Source: Longimicrobium sp.
GTDB taxonomy: Bacteria > Gemmatimonadota > Gemmatimonadetes > Longimicrobiales > Longimicrobiaceae
Direction: 5' to 3'
Assembly (NCBI GenBank): GCA_030446945.1
Contig: JAUJMI010000181.1
Coordinates: 1 to 7,323 of the forward strand
DNA: 7,323 bases
The notes below the pieces were generated by a model. That model searched no databases, had not been told where the DNA came from, and saw only the letters and a program-made list of their open reading frames with translations. Both the position numbers and the translations under genes were made by a program. Of the stretch, positions 1-5,784 are shown in pieces. The first letter of the stretch is position 1; each line of letters starts with the position of its first letter.

Positions 1-1078
1 CGAACAGCGTGACCAGGTCCTCCGGCGTGTCGCCGCGGCCCTCACGCGGGTGATCCACCCCACTACGGGCGAGGACGTCGTCTCCTCCGGCCGCGTTCGC
101 GAGCTGGACGTGGGCGAGGACGGCCTGGTCCGCTTCCGCTTCGCCCTGCAGGCCGACGACCCCGGCACGCTGGTGCGCCAGGCCCGCTCCGCCGCCGAGC
201 GCGTGGAGGGGGTGGAGCGCGTGAAGATCGACATCTCGCTTCCCGCCGCGGGCGCGCCGATGAAAAAGGGCGCCGCGCGCGCCGGCACCGTCCCCGCGCC
301 GACTCCCAACTCGGGGCTCCTGCCGCGCGTCAAGCGCGTCATCGCCGTCTCGTCGGGGAAGGGCGGGGTGGGGAAGAGCACCGTCGCCGTGAACCTGGCC
401 GCCGCCCTTGCCGCCGACGGCAGGCGCGTGGGGGTGCTGGATGCGGACGTGTACGGCCCCAACGTCCCCATCATGTTCGGCGAGACGCGCCAGCCGCACG
501 TCACCGGCGACAAGAAGCTCCTCCCGCTGGAGGCGCACGGCGTCCGCCTGATGTCGCTCGGCTTTCTCCTGCAGCCGGACCAGGCCGCCATCATGCGCGG
601 CCCCATGATCGCCGGCATCCTGAAGCAGTTCATCGAGCAGGTGGAGTGGGGGGAGCTAGACGTGATGATCGTGGACATGCCCCCCGGCACCGGCGACGCG
701 CAGCTCTCCCTGGTGCAGACGCTCCGCCTGGACGGCGTCGTCATGGTGACCACCCCGCAGGACGTCTCCACCGGGGACGTGCTGCGGGGGATCAAGATGT
801 TCGAGAAGACCAACACGCGCGTGCTGGGCGTGGTGGAGAACATGAGCGGCTTCGTCTGCCCCTGCTGCGGCGAGCGTTACGAGATCTTTGGCCGCGCCGG
901 CGGCACGCGCCTCGCAGGGCAGACCGGCGTGGAGTTCCTGGGCGACGTCCCGCTGGAGATGCGCGTACGCCAGGGCGGCGACTCCGGCGTACCCGTCGTC
1001 GTCTCGGAGCCCGACTCCCCCGCCGGCCTGGCCCTGCGCAAGGTCGCCGGCCGCGTCGCGGCGCTCGTGGAGGCGTGA
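1..1078 (+). CDS. mrp: Mrp/ApbC family P-loop ATPase, Fe-S cluster carrier (5' end outside window)
   Basis: Mrp/ApbC proteins bind and transfer iron-sulfur clusters to target apoproteins in the cytoplasm, driven by a MinD-like ATPase. The frame is open from base 2 to the TGA at 1076-1078. The first in-frame start in the window is GTG at 50, but the codons before it (EQRDQVLRRVAAALTR) continue the usual N-terminal MIP18/DUF59 helix, so the true start lies upstream and GTG50 is probably internal. Counting from GTG50: DUF59 remnant 1-65; linker 66-92; deviant Walker A SSGKGGVGKST at 101-111; DADVYGPNVP at 131-140; DMPPGTGD at 209-216; QDVSTGDV at 237-244; ENMSGFVCPCCGE with the cluster-binding CxxC at C270 and C273. 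All diagnostic residues are intact. It converges on the minus-strand toast-rack gene. Family assignment is firm; the cluster targets cannot be read from sequence. Confidence 0.95.
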   Translation, partial: EQRDQVLRRVAAALTRVIHPTTGEDVVSSGRVRELDVGEDGLVRFRFALQADDPGTLVRQARSAAERVEGVERVKIDISLPAAGAPMKKGAARAGTVPAPTPNSGLLPRVKRVIAVSSGKGGVGKSTVAVNLAAALAADGRRVGVLDADVYGPNVPIMFGETRQPHVTGDKKLLPLEAHGVRLMSLGFLLQPDQAAIMRGPMIAGILKQFIEQVEWGELDVMIVDMPPGTGDAQLSLVQTLRLDGVVMVTTPQDVSTGDVLRGIKMFEKTNTRVLGVVENMSGFVCPCCGERYEIFGRAGGTRLAGQTGVEFLGDVPLEMRVRQGGDSGVPVVVSEPDSPAGLALRKVAGRVAALVEA

Positions 1079-1196
1079 GCCGAGGGGAGGGCTGGGAACT
1101 TCGGCGGTCGAAACCGCTGCAACACCGCGGGAAGCTGCCTTCGCAGGCTCGCGGGGGGCGGAATCGGCGCGGGAGGCGGGCACCGGGGCCGCATCG

Positions 1197-1373
1197 CCGG
1201 GGGCTGAAGCCCCCGGCTGGAACCACGGGAAGGCGGCTGAAGCCGGCTCGAGAACCGCGGGATTGGACCCGGAGTCCGCGGTGGCGGACTTTGTTCAAGC
1301 GCGAATTCATTCGCTCCTGGAAAGCGGGCCGGGGCGCATCCGCAGGCCACGGGCAGCCGCGTGGGGCTGCCCC
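1197..1373. repeat. Cluster of five short perfect palindromes (REP/MITE-like intergenic element)
   Basis: Five inverted repeats follow one another. IR1: CCGGGGGCT (1197-1205) with AGCCCCCGG (1208-1216), spacer GA. IR2: CGGCT (1234-1238) with AGCCG (1241-1245), spacer GA. IR3: AGTCCGC (1273-1279) with GCGGACT (1284-1290), spacer GGTG. IR4: GCGAAT (1301-1306) with ATTCGC (1309-1314), spacer TC. IR5: GGGCAGCC (1351-1358) with GGCTGCCC (1365-1372), spacer of 6. All arms are perfect. The element resembles intergenic palindromic repeats that I recall from Longimicrobium-type genomes, but copy number cannot be tested here. It could act in RNA 3'-end protection, termination between convergent genes, or be a non-autonomous repeat. 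No transposase or target-site duplication is visible. Confidence 0.75.
1202..1267. repeat. Two-copy imperfect tandem repeat, about 33-bp period
   Basis: The string GGCTGAAGC begins at 1202 and again at 1235. Each copy is followed, in order, by a GGCT block, a GAACC block and a CGGGA block (GGAACCACGGGA in copy one, AGAACCGCGGGA in copy two). The copies differ by several substitutions and small indels. The repeat carries IR1 and IR2 of the palindrome cluster, so those two hairpins probably arose by duplication of one unit. Confidence 0.6.
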
Positions 1374-1462
1374 TACCAGGTACCGGGGTGAACGACCGGG
1401 TCCGGCACGGCATCGGACACGGGCGCTACGAGATCGACGCCCCCGCAGGGAGCCACGCAAAC

Positions 1463-1495
1463 GCCCCTCCCCCAGATAGTTATTGGGAAAGGGGC
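1463..1495 (-). terminator. Hairpin downstream of the toast-rack operon, possibly bidirectional
   Basis: GCCCCT (1463-1468) pairs with AGGGGC (1490-1495). After a 2x2 internal loop, CCCA (1471-1474) pairs with TGGG (1484-1487), leaving a 9-nt AT-rich loop. On the minus strand the stem starts about 29 bp after the toast-rack stop and is followed by only a short T stretch (GTTTG), so it is not a textbook intrinsic terminator. Its position at the end of the leftward operon is the main support. Confidence 0.4.
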
Positions 1496-1523
1496 AGCGA
1501 GGTGACGAGCGGAATGGGCGCCT

Positions 1524-2393
1524 TCAGTCGATCCAGTCCACCTCGATGGAGCCCAGGGCGGCTTCGATGTGGATGTCCAGCTTGCGGGGGGCGCGCTCGT
1601 AGCCGCGCGAGTACCACGCGTTGCCGCGCTTCACCATCCCGTTGCTGTCGAACGAGGCCAGGAACGAGTCCTTTTCGATCCGCACCCCGAGGCTGCGCGG
1701 AAGGCGCAGCGTCACGGAGCCGAGCCCCATCTGGACCGTGGCCCGCGCATCGCGCGTCCACTCCCCGCCAAAGCCCAGCGTCGTTTCGCCGACGCCGCCC
1801 TCGAAGTCGATGCGCTGGGTGCGCGCGTTGCCCAGGCCGGTGACCACCAGGCTCGCGGCGCCCGCCTCCATGCGGACGGCGCGGGCCGCCACGCGGTTGG
1901 GGCGGTCGAAGCTGACGCGCGTCTCGCTGGCGCCGGTGGAGATGTCCAGCTCCTCCAGCGCGAGCCCGCCCAGCTTCACATCCGCCTCGCCGGCCCCGAA
2001 GGCCAGCTTCAGCGCCATCGGCACGGCAGGGGTCAGGGCGATGTCGGCCCGCCCCTCGCCGCGGCGGTCGTCGCGGTTGTTGCGGCCCTTGCGGCTCGCC
2101 ACTCCCAGGCGCAGCCGCCCCGTGGCGCGGTCGTACGAGGAGACGGGGGACACCTCTCTCTCGTCGTAGCGCAGCTCCATGCGGTAGAGCAGGTTGCCGC
2201 GCTCCGGCTGCACCCGCAGGCGCCCGGCCCCGTACTCCACGTCCACCGCCAGCCTCCGCTCCCCCGCCACCTGCCGCGCGGACGTCATCGTCCGCCACGT
2301 CTGCTGCGCCCACACGGGGAGGGCGACGGCGGCCAGGAGAGCCGCGCCGCCGGCGGCCCGGCGCGCGCGGGGGCCGGCGATCCGCTCAAACAC
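1524..2393 (-). CDS. Secreted toast-rack-type (DUF2154/DUF4097-like) protein
   Basis: A 289-aa exported beta-rich protein. I prefer the GTG at 2393. It gives a compact signal peptide (MFERIAGPRARR, then a GGAALLAAVALPVWA core with cleavage expected before QQ near residue 30), and GGGAG lies about 9 nt upstream. An ATG at 2432 would add 13 residues, lacks a visible Shine-Dalgarno and overlaps the upstream gene by 47 bp. The mature part has an N-terminal region (about 30-95) and then repeating beta strands with patterns such as FGAGEADVKLGGL, LDISTGASETRVSF and FEGGVGETTLGFGG. This matches toast-rack domains of LiaF/LiaG-type envelope proteins, which lie outside the cytoplasmic membrane. No membrane segment follows the signal, so it is probably periplasmic. 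It is last in the sigma/anti-sigma cluster and its GTG start overlaps the upstream stop by 8 bp, suggesting translational coupling. Fold is likely; ligand and role are unknown. Confidence 0.8.
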   Translation of the reverse strand: MFERIAGPRARRAAGGAALLAAVALPVWAQQTWRTMTSARQVAGERRLAVDVEYGAGRLRVQPERGNLLYRMELRYDEREVSPVSSYDRATGRLRLGVASRKGRNNRDDRRGEGRADIALTPAVPMALKLAFGAGEADVKLGGLALEELDISTGASETRVSFDRPNRVAARAVRMEAGAASLVVTGLGNARTQRIDFEGGVGETTLGFGGEWTRDARATVQMGLGSVTLRLPRSLGVRIEKDSFLASFDSNGMVKRGNAWYSRGYERAPRKLDIHIEAALGSIEVDWID

Positions 2394-3528
2394 CGGTGCC
2401 GCTCCCGCCCGCCTGCCCGTCGAAGACCGCATCGTAGTCGCGCGTGCGGCGCCACTGCCACGGCCCGCCCGCGCCAGCGCGCGTCAGCAGCATCGCGCCG
2501 ATCCCCACCGAGGCGGCCACCAGGAGCCCCATCTTCCCGAGGAACTCCAGCAGCCCGCCCGCGAAGCCCAGGAACACGGTCATCTTCAGGAGGTTCGCCG
2601 CCACCAGCGGGGCGAGCATCAGCGCCAGGCCGGTGAAGACGTACGCGTACGAGTTGCGGTACTGCGCGTCCCAGTTGCCGCGGCGCTCAGCCGTGCGCTC
2701 GCCCAGGGCGTGCGCCACCGCCACCACCCCGCACGCCCCGGCCGCCATCACCAGGATGGGGAAGAGCGGCACGAACACCAGGAGGAAGGGGATGCCGATG
2801 ATGGTGAGCACCAGGATCACGATGCCGACGACGTACGCCGGGAAGATCAGAAAGGTGGTGGCCACCCCCAGCGCGCCAGCCCGCAGCGTGTCCGCCCGCA
2901 CCGAGTCGCTCACCCGGTCCAGCCGCGGGTGGGCGTAAAAGACCGCGGCCGCGCCGGTGCCGGCCAGGAGCAGCCCCAGCGCGATGGTGGAGAGCAGCCC
3001 CGCCAGCCCGTCGCTGAACTGCCCCAGGAAGCTGCGGTTCCTCATGCGCAGGCGTCCGTCCCCCGCGGTGCGGCGGCCGGCCGTGCGCTCCTCGCCGCCC
3101 TCCACCCGCATCTCGCCGAGGACGCGCCCGTGGTGGTTCACCAGCCGCCCGCCGAGCACGCGGGCGTCGCCGTTCACGAGCCCGGCGTTGTCCAGATTCC
3201 CACCGCTCACCTGCACGCTGCCGGCCACGGCCGCGCCCTCCACGATGCGCAGGTCGCCGCCGACGACGGTGACGTTCCCCTGCACGCGGCCCCTCAGCTC
3301 CAGGTCGCCGCCGGTGACCACCACCTTGCCTTCGACCACCTCGTCGGGCCCGATCTCCACGTCGCGGCCGACCACGATACGGTCGCCTCCGCGGCGGATC
3401 TCGGCGACGGGGCGGGCGCCGGCTTCCAGAGTGTCCTGGGCGGGAAGGGTGTGCGCCGTGCCCAGCAGCGCCGCGAGCGCGGCGAACGCGACGGCCGCGA
3501 ACCCGCGGTTCATCCGATCAGTGTGCAT
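2386..3528 (-). CDS. Exported bactofilin-like (polymer-forming) domain protein with C-terminal membrane domain
   Basis: A 380-aa protein. The ATG at 3528 is preceded by AGGGGA at about 8 nt and overlaps the anti-sigma stop by 11 bp; a second ATG at 3513 lacks a good ribosome site. Residues 1-31 look like a signal peptide (AAVAFAALAALLGTAHTLPA, then Q). Residues about 50-145 are a short-repeat beta-helix, with VTGGDLEL, VVGGDLRI, VSGGNLDN and VLGGRLVN starting about every 17-20 residues, as in bactofilin/DUF583 domains. A charged linker (146-168) follows. The C-terminal half has about five hydrophobic segments, near 174-197, 218-240, 242-272, 296-316 and 318-348. Because the beta-helix follows the signal peptide it should face the periplasm, unlike classical cytoplasmic bactofilins. 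It may act as a scaffold or sensor tied to the adjacent sigma/anti-sigma pair; that role is inference. Confidence 0.85.
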   Translation of the reverse strand: MHTDRMNRGFAAVAFAALAALLGTAHTLPAQDTLEAGARPVAEIRRGGDRIVVGRDVEIGPDEVVEGKVVVTGGDLELRGRVQGNVTVVGGDLRIVEGAAVAGSVQVSGGNLDNAGLVNGDARVLGGRLVNHHGRVLGEMRVEGGEERTAGRRTAGDGRLRMRNRSFLGQFSDGLAGLLSTIALGLLLAGTGAAAVFYAHPRLDRVSDSVRADTLRAGALGVATTFLIFPAYVVGIVILVLTIIGIPFLLVFVPLFPILVMAAGACGVVAVAHALGERTAERRGNWDAQYRNSYAYVFTGLALMLAPLVAANLLKMTVFLGFAGGLLEFLGKMGLLVAASVGIGAMLLTRAGAGGPWQWRRTRDYDAVFDGQAGGSGTGV

Positions 3529-4150
3529 GAGTCAGTTCCCCTGTCGGGGCCCGAAGGAGTCGAACCATCGCCCATCCGGAGACGGGAATCGCAAGGAGCG
3601 CCATCAGAACCACCGCCAGCAGCCCCGCGTATCCGCCCGGCATCTGCCCGCCCTGCTCCACCACCCACCGCGCCGCCCCGCTGCGCAGCATCCACTCCAC
3701 TCCGCGAACCGTGGCGCCCCACAGCGTCTCGGCCACCCACCCGCGCCCGATGGCCCACAGCGAGCTCGCGTTCACGCCGGGGTGCGAGAACACCCACGCC
3801 AGGAACGGGACGATGGGCGCCAGCGGGGCGAGCGCCGCCGCCAGCACCAGCATCCACCCCCGGCGGGTGGCGGGGAGCCACCGGCGACGCGCTCTGGCCG
3901 TGCTCGCCGCCGGCGCTTCATCGGGAAGGAGCACCCGGGCCATCACCGCATCCGCGAAGGTGGCGGACGGGGCGAAGCGCGGGAGGGCATCGAGCGCCGC
4001 GATCACGGCCCTCGATGCCTCCAGCTCGGCCGTGCACAACGGACACCGGGCCAGGTGCGACTCGGCGCGGGCACGCTCCAGCTGCGAGAGCCTCCCCTCC
4101 GCGAGCTCGTCCAGAGTCCAGTGTTCAAGGTGTGCGGTGTCTTGCGTCAC
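3518..4150 (-). CDS. Membrane zinc-finger anti-sigma factor (ZAS/zf-HC2 type)
   Basis: A 210-aa protein expected to bind and hold the ECF sigma factor encoded just upstream. The start is GTG at 4150 with GAGGA about 4-5 nt before it. The N-terminal 45 residues carry the zinc-binding ZAS pattern: H32-x3-C36-x2-C39 (SHLARCPLCTAEL), with H7 or H10 as the likely fourth ligand. A basic stretch (ARARRRWLPATRR, about 85-97) leads into TM1 (about 99-121), then an external loop of about 50 residues rich in tryptophan, then TM2 (about 173-195) and a short tail. Single-TM anti-sigma factors are more usual; the second TM returns the C-terminus to the cytoplasm. The stop overlaps the start of the beta-helix membrane gene by 11 bp, so the two are likely co-translated. 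Regulatory role is firm by motif and neighbourhood; the inducing signal is unknown. Confidence 0.9.
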   Translation of the reverse strand: MTQDTAHLEHWTLDELAEGRLSQLERARAESHLARCPLCTAELEASRAVIAALDALPRFAPSATFADAVMARVLLPDEAPAASTARARRRWLPATRRGWMLVLAAALAPLAPIVPFLAWVFSHPGVNASSLWAIGRGWVAETLWGATVRGVEWMLRSGAARWVVEQGGQMPGGYAGLLAVVLMALLAIPVSGWAMVRLLRAPTGELTHAH

Positions 4151-4306
4151 GGTGTCCTCGTCAGCAGCGGCATGCGTTCATGTTGGGCCCTACGGGAGTA
4201 GATCGGGCTGAGTTTCAAAAGTTCTTAGTGCCTAGCGCCTACTAACTGGTGCCAGTGGTGTTCCGCTGTTGCTCGGCACTGAGCACGGGGCACCGGGCAC
4301 TGCCGT
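4151..4306. repeat. Sigma/anti-sigma spacer with clustered AGTGCC/GGTGCC hexamers
   Basis: The 156-bp gap holds five copies of an RGTGCC hexamer within 75 bp. Two are on the plus strand (4227-4232 and 4248-4253) and three on the minus strand (4275-4280, 4289-4294, 4296-4301). Opposed copies can pair: AGTGCC 4227-4232 with GGCACT 4275-4280, and GGTGCC 4248-4253 with GGCACC 4289-4294. The two minus-strand AGTGCC copies are 21 bp apart. No convincing promoter or intrinsic terminator is seen, and no ORF of note. The stretch could be an RNA-structured spacer or an intergenic repeat. Confidence 0.45.
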
Positions 4307-4945
4307 TCACACCCTCAAGTGCTCGAGCTTCGCCCGGAGTTCATGCCGCGCGCGGTGGATGAACGTCTTCACCGTGCCGAGCGGGAGACCCATGATGTCG
4401 GCGATCTCCTGATACTCGCGGCCCTCCACGTGGCGCAGCAGGATGGCCGTGCGGTACTCCGGGCGAAGCGCGCCGATCGCGCCCTCGATCGACTCGCCCA
4501 GCTCCTTGGCTTCCAGCAGCTCCTCGGGGTTTTCGTCGCCGCTCGCCACCGTGATGGTGGAGGCTTCGATCTCGTCCGCGGTCACCGCGTAGCGCGATCC
4601 GTCTATCGAGACCGTCGCCACTTCCTTCTTGCGGATGTGGTCGATGGTCAGGTTCGTGGCGATCTTGAAGATCCACGAAGAGAATTTGTACTTCGGGTCG
4701 TAGCGGCCGATGTTGTTGAAGACGCGGACAAACGTCTCCTGCGCCAGGTCTTCCGCCTGCTCGCGATCGCGGAGCATGCGGTAGACGAGGGAGAACACCG
4801 GGCGCTGGTAGCGCCCGAGCAGCTCGCGGTATGCCTTCTCACTCCCTTTCTGGGCGAGGGCGACGAGCTCGTGGTCCGTAAGCGCGGTTGCGATCAACGT
4901 AGGAAACGGGGTGAAAACCGTACCTCCTTGCGATGGGTACGGCAT
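4307..4945 (-). CDS. ECF (sigma-70 family) RNA polymerase sigma factor
   Basis: Directs RNA polymerase to its regulon when released from the anti-sigma factor encoded downstream. Numbering from the ATG at 4945 (212 aa): sigma region 2 spans about 36-108, with YRMLRDREQAEDLAQETFVRVF and the -10 recognition helix KFSSWIFKIATNLTIDHIRKK; a variable linker spans about 110-145; region 4 spans about 153-207, with LRPEYRTAILLRHVEG and the helix-turn-helix YQEIADIMGLPLGTVKTFIHRARHEL. There is no C-terminal extension. The start is uncertain. Conserved sequence begins at LTDHELVALAQKGS (22 onward), and the first 16 residues look unlike a sigma N-terminus. A TTG at 4897 would give a 196-aa protein starting MIATALTDHE. 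A perfect AAGGAGGT (4929-4922) lies inside the long version and supports a start downstream of 4922, though its spacing to TTG is long. Confidence 0.93.
   Translation of the reverse strand: MPYPSQGGTVFTPFPTLIATALTDHELVALAQKGSEKAYRELLGRYQRPVFSLVYRMLRDREQAEDLAQETFVRVFNNIGRYDPKYKFSSWIFKIATNLTIDHIRKKEVATVSIDGSRYAVTADEIEASTITVASGDENPEELLEAKELGESIEGAIGALRPEYRTAILLRHVEGREYQEIADIMGLPLGTVKTFIHRARHELRAKLEHLRV
4922..4929 (-). promoter_or_regulatory. Perfect Shine-Dalgarno sequence near the sigma factor start
   Basis: The minus strand reads AAGGAGGT, fully complementary to the usual 16S rRNA tail. No ATG, GTG or TTG follows at normal spacing; the next in-frame start codon is TTG at 4897, 24 nt on. Between them ACGG (4921-4918) can pair with CCGT (4909-4906), a 4-bp hairpin that would shorten the effective spacing to about 8 nt. 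The ATG at 4945 lies upstream of this site and so cannot use it. Confidence 0.5.
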
Positions 4946-4964
4946 CCTTCGGCGGGAAGTTTCA
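4938..4964 (-). promoter_or_regulatory. Candidate ECF-type promoter for the sigma operon
   Basis: On the minus strand TGAAAC (4964-4959) is followed after 17 bp by CGTA (4941-4938). This resembles ECF promoters of the Bacillus SigW type (TGAAAC, 16 bp, CGTA), one base longer in the spacer. Transcription would begin near 4930, just before the perfect Shine-Dalgarno and downstream of the ATG at 4945, favouring a shorter sigma protein. Autoregulation would be typical for an ECF operon. The match is short and could be chance. Confidence 0.35.
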
Positions 4965-5017
4965 GGGAAGGCGTGCGGCCTTGCTGGCGACCGGGGCGGG
5001 GGGTACCTTTCCGCGTC

Positions 5018-5023
5018 TATTCT
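5018..5023 (+). promoter_or_regulatory. Candidate -10 element for the menG operon
   Basis: TATTCT, in the least GC-rich stretch of the divergent intergenic region, could be a primary-sigma -10 box 24 bp before the menG ATG at 5047. No -35 hexamer is seen at 16-18 bp upstream, where the sequence is G-rich. The reverse strand of the same bases reads AGAATA, so direction is not certain. Confidence 0.2.
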
Positions 5024-5046
5024 ACACCCGCGAGCCCATTTACGGT

Positions 5047-5784
5047 ATGCCGCAGACCTCCGTCCGCACTTCGGCGCTTCCGGCCAGCGAGGAGAAGGCC
5101 GCGCACGTCCGGCGGATGTTCTCGTCCATCGCGCCGCGCTACGACCTGCTCAATCACCTCCTGTCGCTCAACATCGACAGGGTGTGGCGGCGGCGTGCGG
5201 TGGACCGGCTGGGGTGGGAGAGCAACCCCTCGGGCACCTACCTGGACAGCTGCGCGGGGACGCTGGACCTGGCCGTGGAGCTGGCGCGCCGCCCGGGCTT
5301 CACCGGGCGCGTGGTGGGGAGCGACTTCACGTACGCGATGCTGGAGCACGGCACGGACAAGCTGGCCGCCATCGCCGTGGAGCCCGCCTGCGCCGACGCG
5401 ATGCTCCTTCCCTTCGCGGACGAGGCTTTCGACGGGGCCACGGTGGGCTTCGGCGTGCGCAACCTGGCGGACCTGGACGTGGGGCTGCGCGAGACGGCGC
5501 GGGTGCTGAAGGCGGGGGCGCGCTTCGTGGTCCTGGAGTTCACCACGCCGGGGTGGCAGCCCTTTCGCGGGCTGTATCTCTTCTACTTCCTGCGCGTGCT
5601 GCCGGCGGTGGGGCGGCTGGTGTCTAGGCACGACTCGGCGTACACGTACCTCCCCGAGTCGGTGCGCCAGTTTCCGGAGCCGCTCGAGCTCGCCGCGCGG
5701 ATGGAGCGCGCCGGCTTCGCGGACGTGGGCTGGACGACGCTCTCCGGCGGGATCGCGGCGCTGCACTGGGGAACGAAGCGCTGA
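5047..5784 (+). CDS. menG: UbiE/MenG-family demethylmenaquinone (quinone ring) C-methyltransferase
   Basis: Transfers a methyl group from S-adenosylmethionine to the prenylated quinone ring, the last step of menaquinone biosynthesis. The ATG at 5047 gives 245 aa beginning MPQTSVRTSALPASEEKAAH. An in-frame ATG at 4933 would add 38 atypical residues and run into the sigma gene, so it is rejected. No strong Shine-Dalgarno precedes 5047. Family signature one is at about 21-50 (VRRMFSSIAPRYDLLNHLLS, then WRRRAVD). SAM motif I is at 65-76 (YLDSCAGTLDLA), with GTLD where GTGD is usual. Signature two is at about 137-164 (GVRNLADLDVGLRETARVL, then LEF), and YLPESVRQFPEP at 201-212 is also typical. Length fits the family. 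The stop overlaps the next start in a TGATG arrangement. Menaquinone rather than ubiquinone is inferred from context and likely phylum. Confidence 0.92.
   Translation: MPQTSVRTSALPASEEKAAHVRRMFSSIAPRYDLLNHLLSLNIDRVWRRRAVDRLGWESNPSGTYLDSCAGTLDLAVELARRPGFTGRVVGSDFTYAMLEHGTDKLAAIAVEPACADAMLLPFADEAFDGATVGFGVRNLADLDVGLRETARVLKAGARFVVLEFTTPGWQPFRGLYLFYFLRVLPAVGRLVSRHDSAYTYLPESVRQFPEPLELAARMERAGFADVGWTTLSGGIAALHWGTKR

Larger units (their letters stand above)
1079..1523. other. Convergent intergenic region without a credible gene
   Basis: This 445-bp stretch separates the 3' ends of mrp (plus) and the toast-rack gene (minus). Frames open across it give arginine/proline/alanine-rich, low-complexity translations with no recognisable motif, and they overlap palindromes, so I do not call them genes. 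Its contents are a palindrome cluster (1197-1373), a two-copy tandem repeat inside that cluster (1202-1267), and a terminator-like hairpin (1463-1495). In 1079-1196 and 1374-1462 I see nothing beyond a weak 4-bp hairpin (CTGC at 1135-1138 with GCAG at 1143-1146). Confidence 0.7.

Noticed and set aside
1079..1479. Open frames across the mrp downstream gap on both strands
   Set aside because: Arginine/proline-rich with no motif, overlapping palindromes and repeats; no ribosome site supports them.
3550..3590. tRNA T-arm-like GGTTCGACTCC on the minus strand near 3570
   Set aside because: It lies inside the anti-sigma coding frame, and no matching acceptor arm (GGGGCCC) or anticodon arm is found at the needed distance upstream.
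2194..4245. Long plus-strand open frame of 683 codons opposite the minus-strand operon
   Set aside because: Its translation is low-complexity (R/P/A/H-rich) and antisense to three genes with clear domains; it is a high-GC shadow.
4233..4268. GGAAC-type ECF -35 on the minus strand before the anti-sigma gene
   Set aside because: No acceptable -10 follows at 15-17 bp, and GGAAC alone is too short to support a call.
4933..5046. Upstream ATG extension of menG by 38 residues
   Set aside because: The extension is atypical for UbiE/MenG, overlaps the sigma gene antisense, and covers the intergenic promoter region.
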